NCBI GenBank assembly: GCA_016758965.1 | Contig: JAEPRB010000077.1 | Location: forward strand, 62,001 to 126,000 | Reading direction: 5' to 3' | DNA from: Circinella minor | Lineage: Eukaryota > Mucoromycota > Mucoromycetes > Mucorales > Lichtheimiaceae | DNA length: 64,000 nucleotides | Shown here: positions 1 to 11,341 of the stretch, piece by piece | Layout: each line of letters opens with the position of its first letter | How positions within the stretch are numbered: position 1 is the stretch's first letter | The notes under the pieces: generated by a model | Database searches by the model: none | Seen by the model: the letters and a program-made list of their open reading frames with translations, nothing else | What the model was told of the DNA's origin: nothing | Made by a program: the position numbers and the translations under genes

Positions 1-366
1 CAGGCGGTAAAGGTGCATGAACAGGTTCCCCTTCCATAACATTGACTGTATTCTTTTAAAAAATATATACGGAGAAAAAAAAACGTTAATATATAACGGT
101 TTAATGATACTAGTTTATCTTTTAATGATAATATTATCGTACATTATCGCTTTCATGACTTGACAAAGCTGTATGTGAATATAATATTGCTGTTGTTATA
201 GCAAGAAACAAAAATGAACGAAGAGAAAACATTGTAAGAAACGTCGGGAAAAGAAACAAATGTAATATGAGCGGGAATGGATCAAGTGTTTATTGATTTT
301 TTCCTGCCCTTCCCCCCCCCTCCTATTTTTACTTTCGCGGACACTATAGTTTTAATTTCTTCTATT

Positions 367-681
367 TATTGATTTTATATTTGCGTCCTCCCATTATTTT
401 TATGTTTGCGTCTTAATTATTATTATTTGAAGTTTATTCTTTTAAATTTAATATATAACATATATTCAGAAAATAAATAACAGTATATTATGCATAGTTA
501 AGATATTTTTTTTCTTTTAGTATACATCTGAGAAATCATATGCTATTCAGCCTGTACAGCCTTTGGCAGCTATGTACTTGTTTAACACATTTGATATTGC
601 GTAGTGTCAAGGTATCTCCTTGGTCAAAAGTTCACGCCTAGTACACCAGCTATAAAACAATTCTATGGTAGCTTAAAAATT
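367..681 (+). repeat. Left arm of a large inverted repeat
   Basis: About 315 bp that reappear in reverse complement at 3398-3710 with high identity. The outer half (367-540) is AT-rich intergenic-type sequence. The inner half starts after a splice-acceptor-like tract (ttttag near 520) and is a decayed copy of the exon in the right arm: the frame that reads cleanly on the minus strand at 3216-3540 contains stops here. Identity breaks sharply at 367 (outer edge) and 681 (inner edge). No target-site duplication was identified. It could be a foldback element or an inverted gene-fragment duplication. Confidence 0.85.
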
Positions 682-864
682 TACTACCACTTTTTTGACA
701 CAGTCTTCATGAAAATGACTTGAGAATTTTCGGAAATAGTTCGAATTTATTTGTCCAGAATACAGAAGAAATCAACAAGAATGAAAGATTTGTCCAATAC
801 AGAGAATAACAAAAACATGAGTCATAATTTATAATGTTGGTAATGATACGAGTACAAAATAAAT

Positions 865-953
865 TACAGTGATTACTCGTTAAACCCGTACTCTGAATAT
901 GTGAGGATCTGTACCGGTTTAGCGAATAACCGGTTTAACGAGTAATCACTGTA
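865..953. mobile_element. 85-bp MITE with TA target duplication and 22-bp inverted ends
   Basis: Positions 867-888 (cagtgattactcgttaaacc followed by cg) and 930-951 (reverse complement) match over 22 bp with one mismatch. The element is flanked by TA on both sides (865-866 and 952-953). CAGT ends with TA duplication are typical of Tc1/mariner/pogo-derived MITEs (established knowledge). The core is only about 40 bp and cannot encode anything, so it must be non-autonomous. Nearly the whole element can fold into a hairpin. Confidence 0.8.
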
Positions 954-2740
954 GTAGTGTTGTATATAATAAAAGATTATACATCTTCCATATCAATTTA
1001 TAAAATGGAGAGAAAAAGAAGAAAAGAAAATTGTCGATTTTTAAAGAGAGGCAGAGAAAAGAGTATAGAGAAAAGAATATACAGTAAGAAGAATTATGTG
1101 TTTTGAATACTTTCTCGTTCAAAACTGTTGTACGGATTTTCATCATTCTTTCTTTTTCGTTTCTTTGAGGGCATATTTTGGGTGATGACATATATGGCCC
1201 GATTAATGCTTCTCGTTCCTCGATGGGTCTACTTGTCGTGGATGACATTGTGATGGTATCTTCGTTTTCAACAATATTGACAACTGCATTCATAAGAGTC
1301 TTCATTTACCATATTAAAACCAAAAGTAGAATCATTTATTTTTATGCTGAAGTAGAAAAATCGTATGGGTCTACTCTCTCGCTATTCGACATAATTTTCC
1401 AATAGGAGAGTTAGTACCAAAGCTGTTAATTATAAGCCTGTTATTATAATTGTTATTGAGTAAATAGTCCATTGTTAATAACAGCAAAAATATACTATTG
1501 ACATTTCTCTCAAAAGATTTTATTTTTACCAGATATCAAGAAACCTTCAACTTTGATGTCTCAAACAGCTGCTGGGGGCTCCAAAAGAAGTTTGTTGAGA
1601 ATTTTTTTTAGGGTGCGAGGAAGTTTAAGGCGGCGTTCATTGATATCCTTTGTAATATTGAGAATACTTGTTCATCCTGCTTCTGCGCATCCATATTCGA
1701 GGTCGCTTGCATGGAAATGGAGATCGGTTTTAGTGCCGACAACCTCCCGTTCCTTGGTTTTTCTATCACTTGATGCCTCTGATATCTTTTGACCACTATA
1801 TAAATGAAATTCATTAGAGCCCATGATATATACTAAAAAAAAGTGACTCATAGTTTCCAAGGTATAATAAAATATGTGAAGAATAAAAAAAGGCACATAC
1901 CTGCAAACTGTCATTTGTGAACTCATCGAAGCATTTTTCAAGAAATTCCCATACTCGATGAACTAAATCACCTTCTGTATGATTGTTTAAAGGAGAATAC
2001 TTGTATATCAATAAATCAATAGCTTCTACAATGGTCTTGCGAGCCCAATATAGATCTATTCGTTCAATGAGATCGAAATCTACTTCACGACGACGTTGAA
2101 TGATACTAGGAAGATATTTCTAATATATATGTATATATAAATATGTATGTGTATGAGAATAATTCAATATACATAAATCACAACTCCATGATAAACGTCA
2201 AAAACATCATTCCACAACAAATTACTGACCTTGGATCTGTAAGACCATCCGCAGCGGTGGTTGTTATAATCACTGTTATGTTAAATTTAACAGTTTCTTT
2301 AACACTCAGCGCTCCTGCAACGGTATCAAAGTCTTTGGCTTTTTGATAAATGCCTTTTCAAGAAATAGAATTGACATCAATCTAATTATCAAAAGGCATG
2401 TTAGCTATTTTATAGTTTGCTAATTCTTGTTTTTTTTTGAGGGGGATATAAATCATTTGGTTTAAATGTAGTTACCATGTTCAAGTTCATGTCACGGGCA
2501 CAAGTTGTTACTTGTTTCTTCCAGTCCCCAAAGCTACTTCTGTTATCTTCAATAGATACTTGTTGTTTACATCGCGTGCAATTGAATGTTCCAAGCGATC
2601 AATACTAGTTTGTAACTTTACAGTAGAAGTTCCATTAGCTTGCAGACTTGATATTATGTAAGTACTTCCTCTATGATAGATATAAATCAAGCAAAAGAAT
2701 AAGGAGCTAGTTCCAACATAACACAAGCTTTTTAAATAAT
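946..2740 (-). pseudogene. Decayed multi-exon gene of an unrecognised repeat-associated family
   Basis: Minus-strand coding-like segments occur in order: about 2690-2500 (contains LQTSIDRLEHSIARD), about 2345-2205 (KAKDFDTVAGALSVKETV), about 2110-1905 (VHRVWEFLEKCFDEF), 1840-1672 (KTKEREVVGTKTDLHF, then LEYGCAEAG) and 1660-1555. A donor-like CAG/gtatgt follows the 1905 segment. The reading frame shifts between 1672 and 1660, where an AEAG segment and the following DEQVFSILQ segment lie in different frames. A further minus-strand coding-like stretch lies at 1305-1080. The phrasing resembles lineage-specific multi-copy proteins of Mucorales genomes from memory, not verified. The function is unknown. 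I read it as a broken gene-family copy sitting between the inverted-repeat arms. Confidence 0.45.
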
Positions 2741-3215
2741 GTATTGCTACTTTACCATATTATTATTATATTACACCTACTCTGCGAAGACCGAAAATAT
2801 TCTTATACATATATCAAGTAAGTGAAACAATGATATCATACAATATAGAAAACCAGTTCACTTGTCGGATTTTTTTTTTTTTTTTTTGGATTAATATAGA
2901 ACTTAATGAATTAGTCAAAAGAAGAACCAGAGGTAGTAGGATATGATGCAAACATTTGGCTGGAGGATGTGGGTATGGAACGAATGGATCACTGTATCAT
3001 CCAACTGTGGCTTTGATATTAGGATTATATACCACTCTATTACACTTTTATCTCTGATATAAATAAACACTCAAGTTTTAATACTAGAATCTTTAAATCA
3101 ACAACAACAACTAAAAAAAATCATTATTCTACTATATAGTATAAAGTATATAATTAAAGATAAATGTACAAGACAGCAAATATATGAAGAGAACATCGAG
3201 TGAGGCTAAGAAAGG

Positions 3216-3540
3216 TCAGAACAAGAACACAACATTTTCTTGAATTTTTGAAAATGACCTTGAATGTTCTTTAAAAAAACAATATGTTTGGAAAAGCTCT
3301 TGTGATGGATCATGCTTCAATACACCACGCAAATGTTGTACGTCAAGCAGCTGAAGGCAGAGGATTTCAAGTATTATATTTTCTGGCTTATTCATCATTT
3401 TTAAGCTACCATAGAATCGTTTTATATCTGGTGTACTAGACGTGAACTTTTGACCAAGAAGCATATCTTGACACTGGGTAATATCAAATGTGTTAAACAA
3501 GTACATAGCTGCCAAAGGCTGTACAGGTTGAATAGCATAT
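3216..3540 (-). pseudogene. Coding-like exon of an unknown protein inside the right repeat arm
   Basis: The open frame runs from an acceptor-like tttcttttag (about 3560-3551) through about 105 codons to a stop at 3216. It includes AAMYLFNTFDITQCQDMLLG and LEILCLQLLDVQHLRGVL. It looks like an isolated last exon, and no preceding exon was found before the repeat ends at 3710. The first half is duplicated, with stop codons, in the left arm (540-681). No known domain was recognised. It may be a transposable-element-associated or duplicated gene fragment. Confidence 0.35.
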
Positions 3541-3710
3541 GATTTCTCAGATGTATACTAAAAGAAAAAAATATCTTAACTATGCATAATATACTGTTAT
3601 TTATTTTCTGAATATATGTTATATATTAAATTTAAAAGAATAAACTTCAAATAATAATAATTAAGACGCAAACATAAAAATAATGGGAGGACGCAAATAT
3701 AAAATCAATA
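3398..3710 (-). repeat. Right arm of a large inverted repeat
   Basis: Reverse-complement partner of 367-681, about 2.7 kb away. This arm holds the better-preserved copy of the shared coding-like exon, read on the minus strand. The outer end is at 3710, where similarity to the left arm stops next to ggaaaaagtt. Confidence 0.85.
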
Positions 3711-4061
3711 GGAAAAAGTTAAGGTATTTCTGTATGTTGCGAAGTTGCGTTATAAAAATATATAAAAAAGAAGAGAAGTTGCTAGCTATCACCACAAAAC
3801 ATATCTAAATTAAATAAAGTCGTACTTTTTTTTTATTATACGTAACAAGTGAAATAGAATGAATAAAATAATAAATATTAGTAAAACGTAATAAAATGAA
3901 CACACCCAGAGGGCAAAAAAAAAATACATAATATAATATAATTTATAATGCGTGGGGTTAAGGAGGAAAGTTGTAAAGTATTTTGACTTCTAGTAATAAT
4001 ATAAAACAATATGATTTCTATAATGACAAAGGTAATAATTATACTTATTTAAGATAACAAT
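3711..4061. other. Gap: 3' flank of the siderophore transporter
   Basis: AT-rich, with no ORF or repeat recognised. It holds the 3' untranslated region of the minus-strand transporter and unremarkable A/T runs. Confidence 0.6.
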
Positions 4062-6496
4062 TTAGGAAAGAAGATATTTCTTGAATCTTTGAAGCAAACT
4101 AAGATTATTAACATCTTCCTTTTTTTGTTCTTGATCACGATCGGGAGTAGCAAAACTATTATCTACAGAAATCTTTTCATCCAAACTCTCACTCTTGATA
4201 CTAGGAGATTCATTTAGTCTACTATCATCAGGATCTTCTTCAAAGCGCCTGCTGTTTCGTAAACCAAACGATTTCATTGGGAAAGTAAGGAAGAGAGTTA
4301 AGATAGCCATACTAAGATGAATATAAGTCTGTTTACGTTGAACATTTCCATAAGCAATTTTCAGACCAGCATATTGATCATCAGGAAGGGCTGTAGCATA
4401 TTTGATATCAGCCATGATTTTCTTGGTATCAAATTCACCAGGAATATACTTGGCAAATTCTTGAGGCAACAATTGATTCCAGATGGCACCAGCAATTGTA
4501 GAACCAACACTACTAGTAATAGATTGCCCAATTTGGTAGAATGCAGTAATCATTGCAAGATCTAATTACGTAAATAACATTAAAAATTTTTTTTTTTTGA
4601 ATGACGGTGCTAAATAGAACAGTAAAAAATGTTTTACTTTAACTTCTTCAATTAGCTTTTTTTTTTTTTTGTATATTTACCTTCATGTGGTACGGATGAT
4701 TGAACAGATACAATGAATGGAATTTCAAAGAGACCAGTGCCGATACCACCAATAACTTGAGAAACGACAAGGAAAGCATCAGAAGAATCAGGTTGACGAG
4801 CACGAGTCATGAGACCAAGAGCAACAATTAAAAGACAAATACCACTGAATAAATAAGGGCGCCAAATACGTGTTTTCATCATTAAAAAGCCAGTGATAGC
4901 TTGAAAAGTAATGGCAGCAACACTGAAACCGATGACCAATCGTGCTGCTTCACCGGGCGAAACCTTGCGAGTGACTTGAAGATAGGTACGAAGATAAAGG
5001 CCATTAGTGGATGAACCAATTGTGTTGGCAGACATGGCAGCTACTCCTAACAATGCAGTTTTATTTGGCCATTTACCAATGGGTAATACAGGCTTTGTTG
5101 CATGTTTGAGTTCCCAGTAAAAAAGGGTAGCCCAGGTAAAAACCCCACCAATCAAACAACCCAATGTACGTGCTATATTACACAATTTTTAAAAAGTGGT
5201 TAATTAATTACTATTTTTTATGACATTTGATTGTCGTAACTAATAAAAAAAAGTAGATGCTTTTACTTGAATAACTTACGATTGGTCCAGCCACCCCACG
5301 TTGTTTCCAATACAAATGGAAGGAGGATCATACATAAACCACCAACAAGCAGCATGCATCCAACAAGATCAAGTTCAGTAACAAAAAATTTCAAAGTTTG
5401 GCCCCATGTCCGATCGCCGATGACACGACGACGTTCTTCTTTATATTCGTCAAACAAGCCTTCTTTCTTGGCTTTCCTTTGAGGATATACAAGACCTACC
5501 ATGACAGGAAGTGAACAGACAAGAATAATAAGAGGGACCATACCGTAACCCCAACGCCAGTTTTTTTCAACTAAGGGATCAACTGCAATAGAGGTACAGA
5601 ACATGTTGATAATCATAGGAAGTTGTAAAACACCATGATAAAAACCTCGATTTCGGATATTGGTCATGTCTATTTTTATTTTTATTCATTCAATACTTTA
5701 ATGATTGGACTTTTTACTCTTATTTGTTGATCTTGTAACAAAAAAAAATATTGAAAAACCATAATGAAGACAACATACCTCCAGTAATAATAGGGAGTAA
5801 GATCATAATACCGGTATCGCCAAAAGCATTTAAGATTTGCCCACCCTGTGTTATTATTACGTATATAAATAAACAATTATTTTAGATATATTATCAAAAA
5901 TAAAAAAGATAATGTAACAGTGTAGTATTATTTATACACATCTAAAAGAAATAAAAAAGGCAACTTACCACAAATGTACCATAATTTTGAGCATTAGCTT
6001 GTACAATATAAGAAATCATGTATAACACAAGGGCAATTGAAAAGGCTTCAACTCTTCCAATTAAGTCAGACAATTTGGAAAAAGTAGGAAACATAATAGA
6101 TTGTAAAATACTACTTAATGTTTTTAAAATACTTTGAAGATGATTTGCTTTCAATATACTGGTTACAGGAGCAGTTAATGCTTGTGTTAAAAAACCTTCC
6201 CATGAATAAGCCCATCGAACTAACAGAATACTATAAATAATGGTATTATAAAAAGAAGAGTAAGTTATCTTGTTGTGGCGTTCTTTCATGCACATGTTAA
6301 AATTTTTTTACCCAGCGTAAATGGCATAAATATTCCACATAGTAGATGATTTTTTGGTAATTTCAGCTTTTTTTACACCAGGGGCAACAAGTTTAGAAAT
6401 GTCATTTTGTTCCTTTGCTGGCGTTTCATTAGTAACTTTAGGGACTGACACCGTATTTTCAGTAGTAGGATTGGTTTCTTTTTTTTCTTCACTCAT
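4062..6496 (-). CDS. Siderophore-iron transporter, MFS SIT family (Arn/Sit/MirB-like)
   Basis: Proton-coupled plasma-membrane importer of ferric siderophores, by family. Six exons: 6496-6312, 6230-5969, 5845-5779, 5669-5280, 5172-4681, 4561-4062. All junctions are GT-AG and phases close to give 631 aa, normal for the family. There is a polar N-tail of about 55 residues, then about 14 hydrophobic segments. The MFS motif-A-like loop SKLSDLIGR lies at residues 113-121. The late AIWNQLLP segment (from residue 491), which I associate with SIT carriers, precedes a long extracellular-type loop. The C-tail is charged and Ser/Asp-rich. The start is the ATG at 6496, opening the first hydrophilic exon. 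Substrate specificity cannot be read from the sequence. An ATCTGATAA site lies upstream (6726-6734), consistent with iron-GATA control. It could be another MFS subfamily, but the overall pattern favours SIT. Confidence 0.88.
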
Positions 6497-6725
6497 TTTT
6501 TTTTCACAGAAAAAAATAAAAGCAAAGTGTATCCAATGGTAAAAAAAAATAAAAAAATAAAAGAAAGAAGAGATCAGAGAATTTTAACTTACACAACAGA
6601 TGAAAATCATATAAATAAAAGCGGGGTTTTTGTTTGTTCTCTTTTTTCTTTTTTACTTTTTTTTTTATGGCTGTGGCTAGACGTTGAGATGGTAACTCAA
6701 TTTTTGATCTCTTTAACCACCCTCT

Positions 6726-6734
6726 TTATCAGAT
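6726..6734 (-). promoter_or_regulatory. Extended iron-GATA site ATCTGATAA upstream of the SIT gene
   Basis: The plus strand reads ttatcagat, so the minus strand (the gene's strand) reads ATCTGATAA, 230 bp upstream of the ATG at 6496. ATCWGATAA is the extended site bound by fungal iron-responsive GATA repressors (Urbs1/SreA/Fep1 class) at siderophore genes (established knowledge). Two more copies occur further out at 7495-7503 and 8611-8619 on the plus strand. The functional assignment is inference. Confidence 0.5.
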
Positions 6735-8586
6735 TGTTACACTTTTTTTTTCAATTAAAGTAACGCAAGATATTTTTTTTTTGTCTTCGTTTGAAAACAG
6801 TTTTCATACAACTAAAAAAAAAAAAACATTTTCTCGGGCCTATAGTAATAATGCCACAGTTAAAAAGGAAAAATAATAAAAAAAATTCGGTGAAGGGGAT
6901 CGCGTGACAGTTAGTATAGATCCATTCATTTTTACTTTTTATAAATACAAATCAATACGTCATGATATATCAAGAAGGTATATAAAACAACATAGCAAAA
7001 AAACAAAAACAAAAAGGAAATCAGATTGTATTATTATGGATATAATAAGAACAGTATAAGTTCACTGAATGGGGCAATATTTACCGTGTACGTGTAAGCG
7101 AGCCAATTCTTTACTGTTCTCGTAATGCTCTATAGCAAAAGTTCATTACTGATCTTTCTTTTATTTCCTTTCTTAATAGATTTGTTGTGGCTGTTACTTT
7201 TCAATTATCAAATATGGAAATTGCTGAATATATTTAAAAGGTTGTGATACCATATAATAATATTTTGGTAGCCGCCGGTTATGGTTCATGATACAGCAAT
7301 GAATTTTACATTATAACTCAATTCATAGCTCAGACAATTATCAAAACATATAACAATTACAAGAGCTCATAACCTGTGGCACAAGCATCTCATGACAATT
7401 ATTATTGTTGCTCGTCAGGAAATTTACATTCATTGTATTTTACGTTTTTTAAGAATTAGTTTTTGTTCACAAAAGCTACCGATCAAATATTTCGATCTGA
7501 TAAAAGCGCGGAGAATTGATCGAAAGTTCTTTTTGTGTAATTCGTAAAAACTAACTTGCCCGATCAAAAATATTATATAATAGAAATATAATACGATATT
7601 CCGATGAGCATGTGGATGCATGACAAAAGATTACCGCGCCACGACAACAATAATAACAACATAAACAAAGACTAAAAGAATTTGTAAATCAAGTGTATTC
7701 CTTTCAGGTGTATGTAACAGATTATTATTAATCTAGAATACATGTATTGAATATACTACTTAGTAGAAGCATCCACAGGCAAGTTATACTATAATCTACC
7801 AAACCTTTTTTTTTATATTCCCACCCTATGTGTGTCGTTGTAGTTATTATGTTTTACCTATGTACAGAAAGAGAACTCGGAACCTCACGGCTAAAGATAC
7901 GTAGACTGTTAAATTTTGTTTATAGCGAATTATTTATGTCATATACGTAGCATATATGGGCTGATCTTCTATTTTACCCACCATTGATTTGTTATACACT
8001 CTCTATTGTATAAGTGAATGTCAATAAAAAGAGATGAATATATTTTGTACCTAACATTCGGTGATTTCTGTTGTTTTTGTTTGAACAATCAACATTGAAA
8101 AGACAAAGAGCTAGAACGGAGAACCCTATCAATAATTTATACAAGTAATCGTGATAGGTCATATACTGTACTCGGATTTACGTATTTATACATAAGAATA
8201 ATAATAAGTGAATCAAGCCATTTATATTTTGCTACGTACAAAATTTTTCCATATAACGATTATCTGTGTACTACTATAATAGTTAAAAATGATTCAGTAT
8301 TTTTAGTATGATCTCGAGAAGAGCAACTTGTTTCCGTGCTCACATTCACACACACAGCTGAATTGGACTATGAAATATTATTGTTTCTTTCTTTATTGAA
8401 TACGTAACATCTTTTTAAATTTTACGTATGTGATAAAATTTCTTGGTATATTACTATTAGTAATGATAATACATCGTCTAACATCCATGTAAGAAAAAGT
8501 AGGCATGAAGCAATATAATAAAAGTATGTGGGGTGAGGAAAATGTATTTTAATTTCAATCTATTCCATAAAAGTTGTAAGTTGATA

Positions 8587-8903
8587 CTTTGCCACCACCG
8601 GATACAATCAATCTGATAAAAAAAAAAGGTGGGTTTTTTTTATTACAAGTGGTGTAACGTATAACAGTCCTATCTAAAAATGGACAAGAGGAGATGCTTT
8701 GCCATTATTGCGTAAAATAATCAGATCATTTAATGTTGCCATTTTTTGTGGTTACTATATGATAGTTGCAGTGTGGGTTGGTGACTAAAAGGGATTAGAT
8801 CATCTGAGTATAACATCGTACTTACAATAAAATATGAGCTTATGCATCTTTTTTTTTTAACTCAACAAGTGCATGATTCTTATATTGCTTTGCCACCACC
8901 GGA
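8587..8903 (+). repeat. Repeated composite motif: ctttgccaccaccgga plus nearby ATCTGAT
   Basis: The exact 16-bp string ctttgccaccaccgga occurs at 8587-8602 and 8888-8903, each followed within 20 bases by atctgat. A third, partial copy (gctttgccatt, then atcagat) lies at about 8694-8727. A fourth trace, ctttaccggcga, is near 8995. It is not explained by any gene nearby. It could be a transcription-factor binding array or a decayed short repeat. Confidence 0.4.
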
Positions 8904-9240
8904 ATATCTGATCTGGTGGCTAATTGTTATAGTTAGAGGTTTTTTCTTATTGTATTTCAATTGAATCAACATTTGGTCGGATATAACTTAATGCCTTTAC
9001 CGGCGAGGATTTTTGATTAGGTACAAAGTATTGATAGATCCTAGTTTCTTTTTAACTAAAAAAAAAAAAATTAAAACGGCATGATGTCTTAATAGTAATG
9101 GAAATTCTTGAGGGTTATAAAACGATTAAATCGATATACTATCCTTGTTAATCTCAAGTAAAACATTAAAGGTACTGTTTTTGTCTTTTTAGTACCCTGT
9201 CATTTACATATTATATAAAGTTGTTAAATCAATAAAATAA

Positions 9241-9375
9241 TTTAGTTTTTGCTGCCGGGTAAACATTTTTACAGAGACCATTCATTTTAATGGTCAACAA
9301 GAACCTTTCTTGCTTGTGACGCTATATATAAATATAGTCTCTTCTAGCGCCAGGAAAATGGCGTAGACGCATATT
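9241..9375 (+). other. Hairpin-dense, GC-richer segment in the gene-poor region
   Basis: It contains a perfect 7-bp stem with a 6-nt loop (gaccattcattttaatggtc, 9277-9296). It also contains gcgcca...tggcgt around gaaaa, and a tagcg/cgcta pairing across 9318-9348. No known RNA family was recognised. It could be a structured non-coding RNA or chance palindromes. Confidence 0.2.
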
Positions 9376-10538
9376 ATAAATCATAATAAGCAGTTGTAGA
9401 TAACGTTATATATTACTATATACAGAAAGATTTCTTTTATTCCATACTACAGCGAACAATCTTACGTTAGGTACAACTGGTTTAGTAGCAATAGTTTATA
9501 CGTAAAAACATAATACAGTACGATATTTTCGAGCCTTCAGTAAATGCTCAAATTATATATCCTAAGGCTATACTTTGAAAATATTATTTGTAAATCGGTT
9601 TTTTTTAATATCCCAATAGTGGTATTAGCCCATGTTTTTTAAACTGAATATTCGATCATCTTTTGTTGCAAAAAGTAAATGATCATTACAATGTACGTAC
9701 CGCTTATAGACAATGTCCTGGATATAAAATCACTGTAGGTTATAGAAATAAATTATAATGGCGAAGAAAAAACAAAGATGAAATGTGTGGTGGTTTAGTA
9801 CGTATCATTGTTTTCGAGATTCATATAAGTTGTTGTAACTTTTCCTTCCTTCGATTGGGATTTACCTAATCCATGGTTATCATGGTTTTTTCTTTCATTC
9901 ATCAGTGACCAATAGTTTACCTTTTTACTTGATAATGTTGTGCTATACAATTATTCCATCTTTTTTCTTTTTTATTCACACTTTGACACTATCATAACTC
10001 CTACTAAAGAGCAGATATCATTGGAAAAGTCAAAGAAGAGCACTAACTGGAACACATAACAAGTCTAAAATTACTGTTTATAATTTTAAGAAAGTCAACA
10101 CTGATCTCGTAGTAACCTAGCCTACATTGAATCTTGACTAGAGTAGCTAGCTTATCTACTGCCAACTTGGTTACAGTACTATCTTTTATTGTACTACGTA
10201 ATTAAATACTACGTATGTTTTTGAAGTTCAATCCCTCATCCTTTGATATAACTATCCATTCAATGTAAAAAGTAATCTTTATATTTTACTCACGTCTAAC
10301 TGACACATTCTGCTTCTATATATAAGTATTTTATATATCAAGCAAACTGAAGGATATGTACCTAAAGAGAGATAACCAATAATAACCAGTAAAAAACATG
10401 TGGGTATTTTTTTACACGATAATAATACAGTGAAACAGTACTTTTTCGAATAAAGTGATTAATAATATTAAAGTCAAAAATATTACTTCTGCAATTTGTA
10501 TAAATATAATAAAGAGGGTCTTTTAAAATATGTTCTCT

Positions 10539-10562
10539 GAGAGAGAGAGAGAGAGAGAGAGA
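10539..10562 (+). repeat. (GA)12 microsatellite
   Basis: Uninterrupted GA dinucleotide repeat in intergenic DNA. Confidence 0.95.
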
Positions 10563-11212
10563 AACACAAGAATAAATCTAGTTGGTGATTTTAGACTAAC
10601 TCACCTCAAATAAAAAATTCATCTACTTGAAATAATCGTAAAAGTACTTTGTAGCAGAGTATGCATGGAATGGTAACATTTTTTTACCGTTAATTACGTA
10701 TATAATACTGTATATTGTGAACACATACTTACTAAACTCTTGGGGAAAGCACAACATAAAACATTATAGAAGAGGTTATAAAGCTTTGTAATTGATTGAA
10801 CAAATAACAGCTCGAAGGAAAGCTAACGACTTTACAGATCAAGAAACTGTATTAAAATATATCTATTGTTGTTTTAAAAAACGTCTTAAAGTGATGGAAT
10901 ACGTACAAATATCTAGAGAATTGTCGTGTTGAACGTATATTATTCTTCACCTTCTACGGTTTGTGCATAAATATAATAAGTATTATACTTGTAGGCAAAT
11001 AACCTCGATTACAAACCATTTTAGGTCATGTATCCAGTTGATACTAATTCCCAGTAATGTTTTCCTTTCAAATAAGTAGGGCATAACATTTTATATGAAA
11101 TTATTGGTTCCAAAAAAGAAAGAAACTTGTCAAGAAACGGATTAGCGAATGCAACAATATACAAATGTTTTAATGAGACACCATCATAGTATAATGTAGC
11201 ATAGGGTGACGC

Positions 11213-11341
11213 ATGTACTACGTTCTACTAGAGTTCAATCATGGTTTGCAGCTTGTTGAAAGAAGCGCATTATCAGCAGAACAAGAAGGAATCAAATTAA
11301 GGGATGTAATTCAATTATATTCTCAGTCACTAAGAATATGA
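11213..11341 (+). pseudogene. Short coding-like relic of unknown origin
   Basis: A 42-codon open frame from an ATG to a TGA includes LLEFNHGLQLVERSALSAEQ and RDVIQLYSQSL. Its amphipathic, protein-like composition contrasts with the low-complexity surroundings. No acceptor, promoter or flanking exon was found. It is probably a fragment of a multi-copy gene or transposon-associated protein, and no function is assigned. Confidence 0.25.

Larger units (their letters stand above)
6764..11212. other. Gene-poor 4.4-kb region
   Basis: No credible coding exon was seen; the one ORF above 60 codons (7430-7621, minus) is rich in Phe/Tyr/Ile and not gene-like. The region holds two distal ATCTGATAA sites (7495, 8611), a repeated composite motif (8587-9010), a hairpin-dense stretch (9241-9375), a (GA)12 microsatellite at 10539-10562 and several TACGTA hexamers. 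It may contain non-coding transcripts. Confidence 0.5.

Noticed and set aside
7430..7621. 63-codon minus ORF in the gene-poor region
   Set aside because: Phe/Tyr/Ile/Lys composition typical of random AT-rich sequence.
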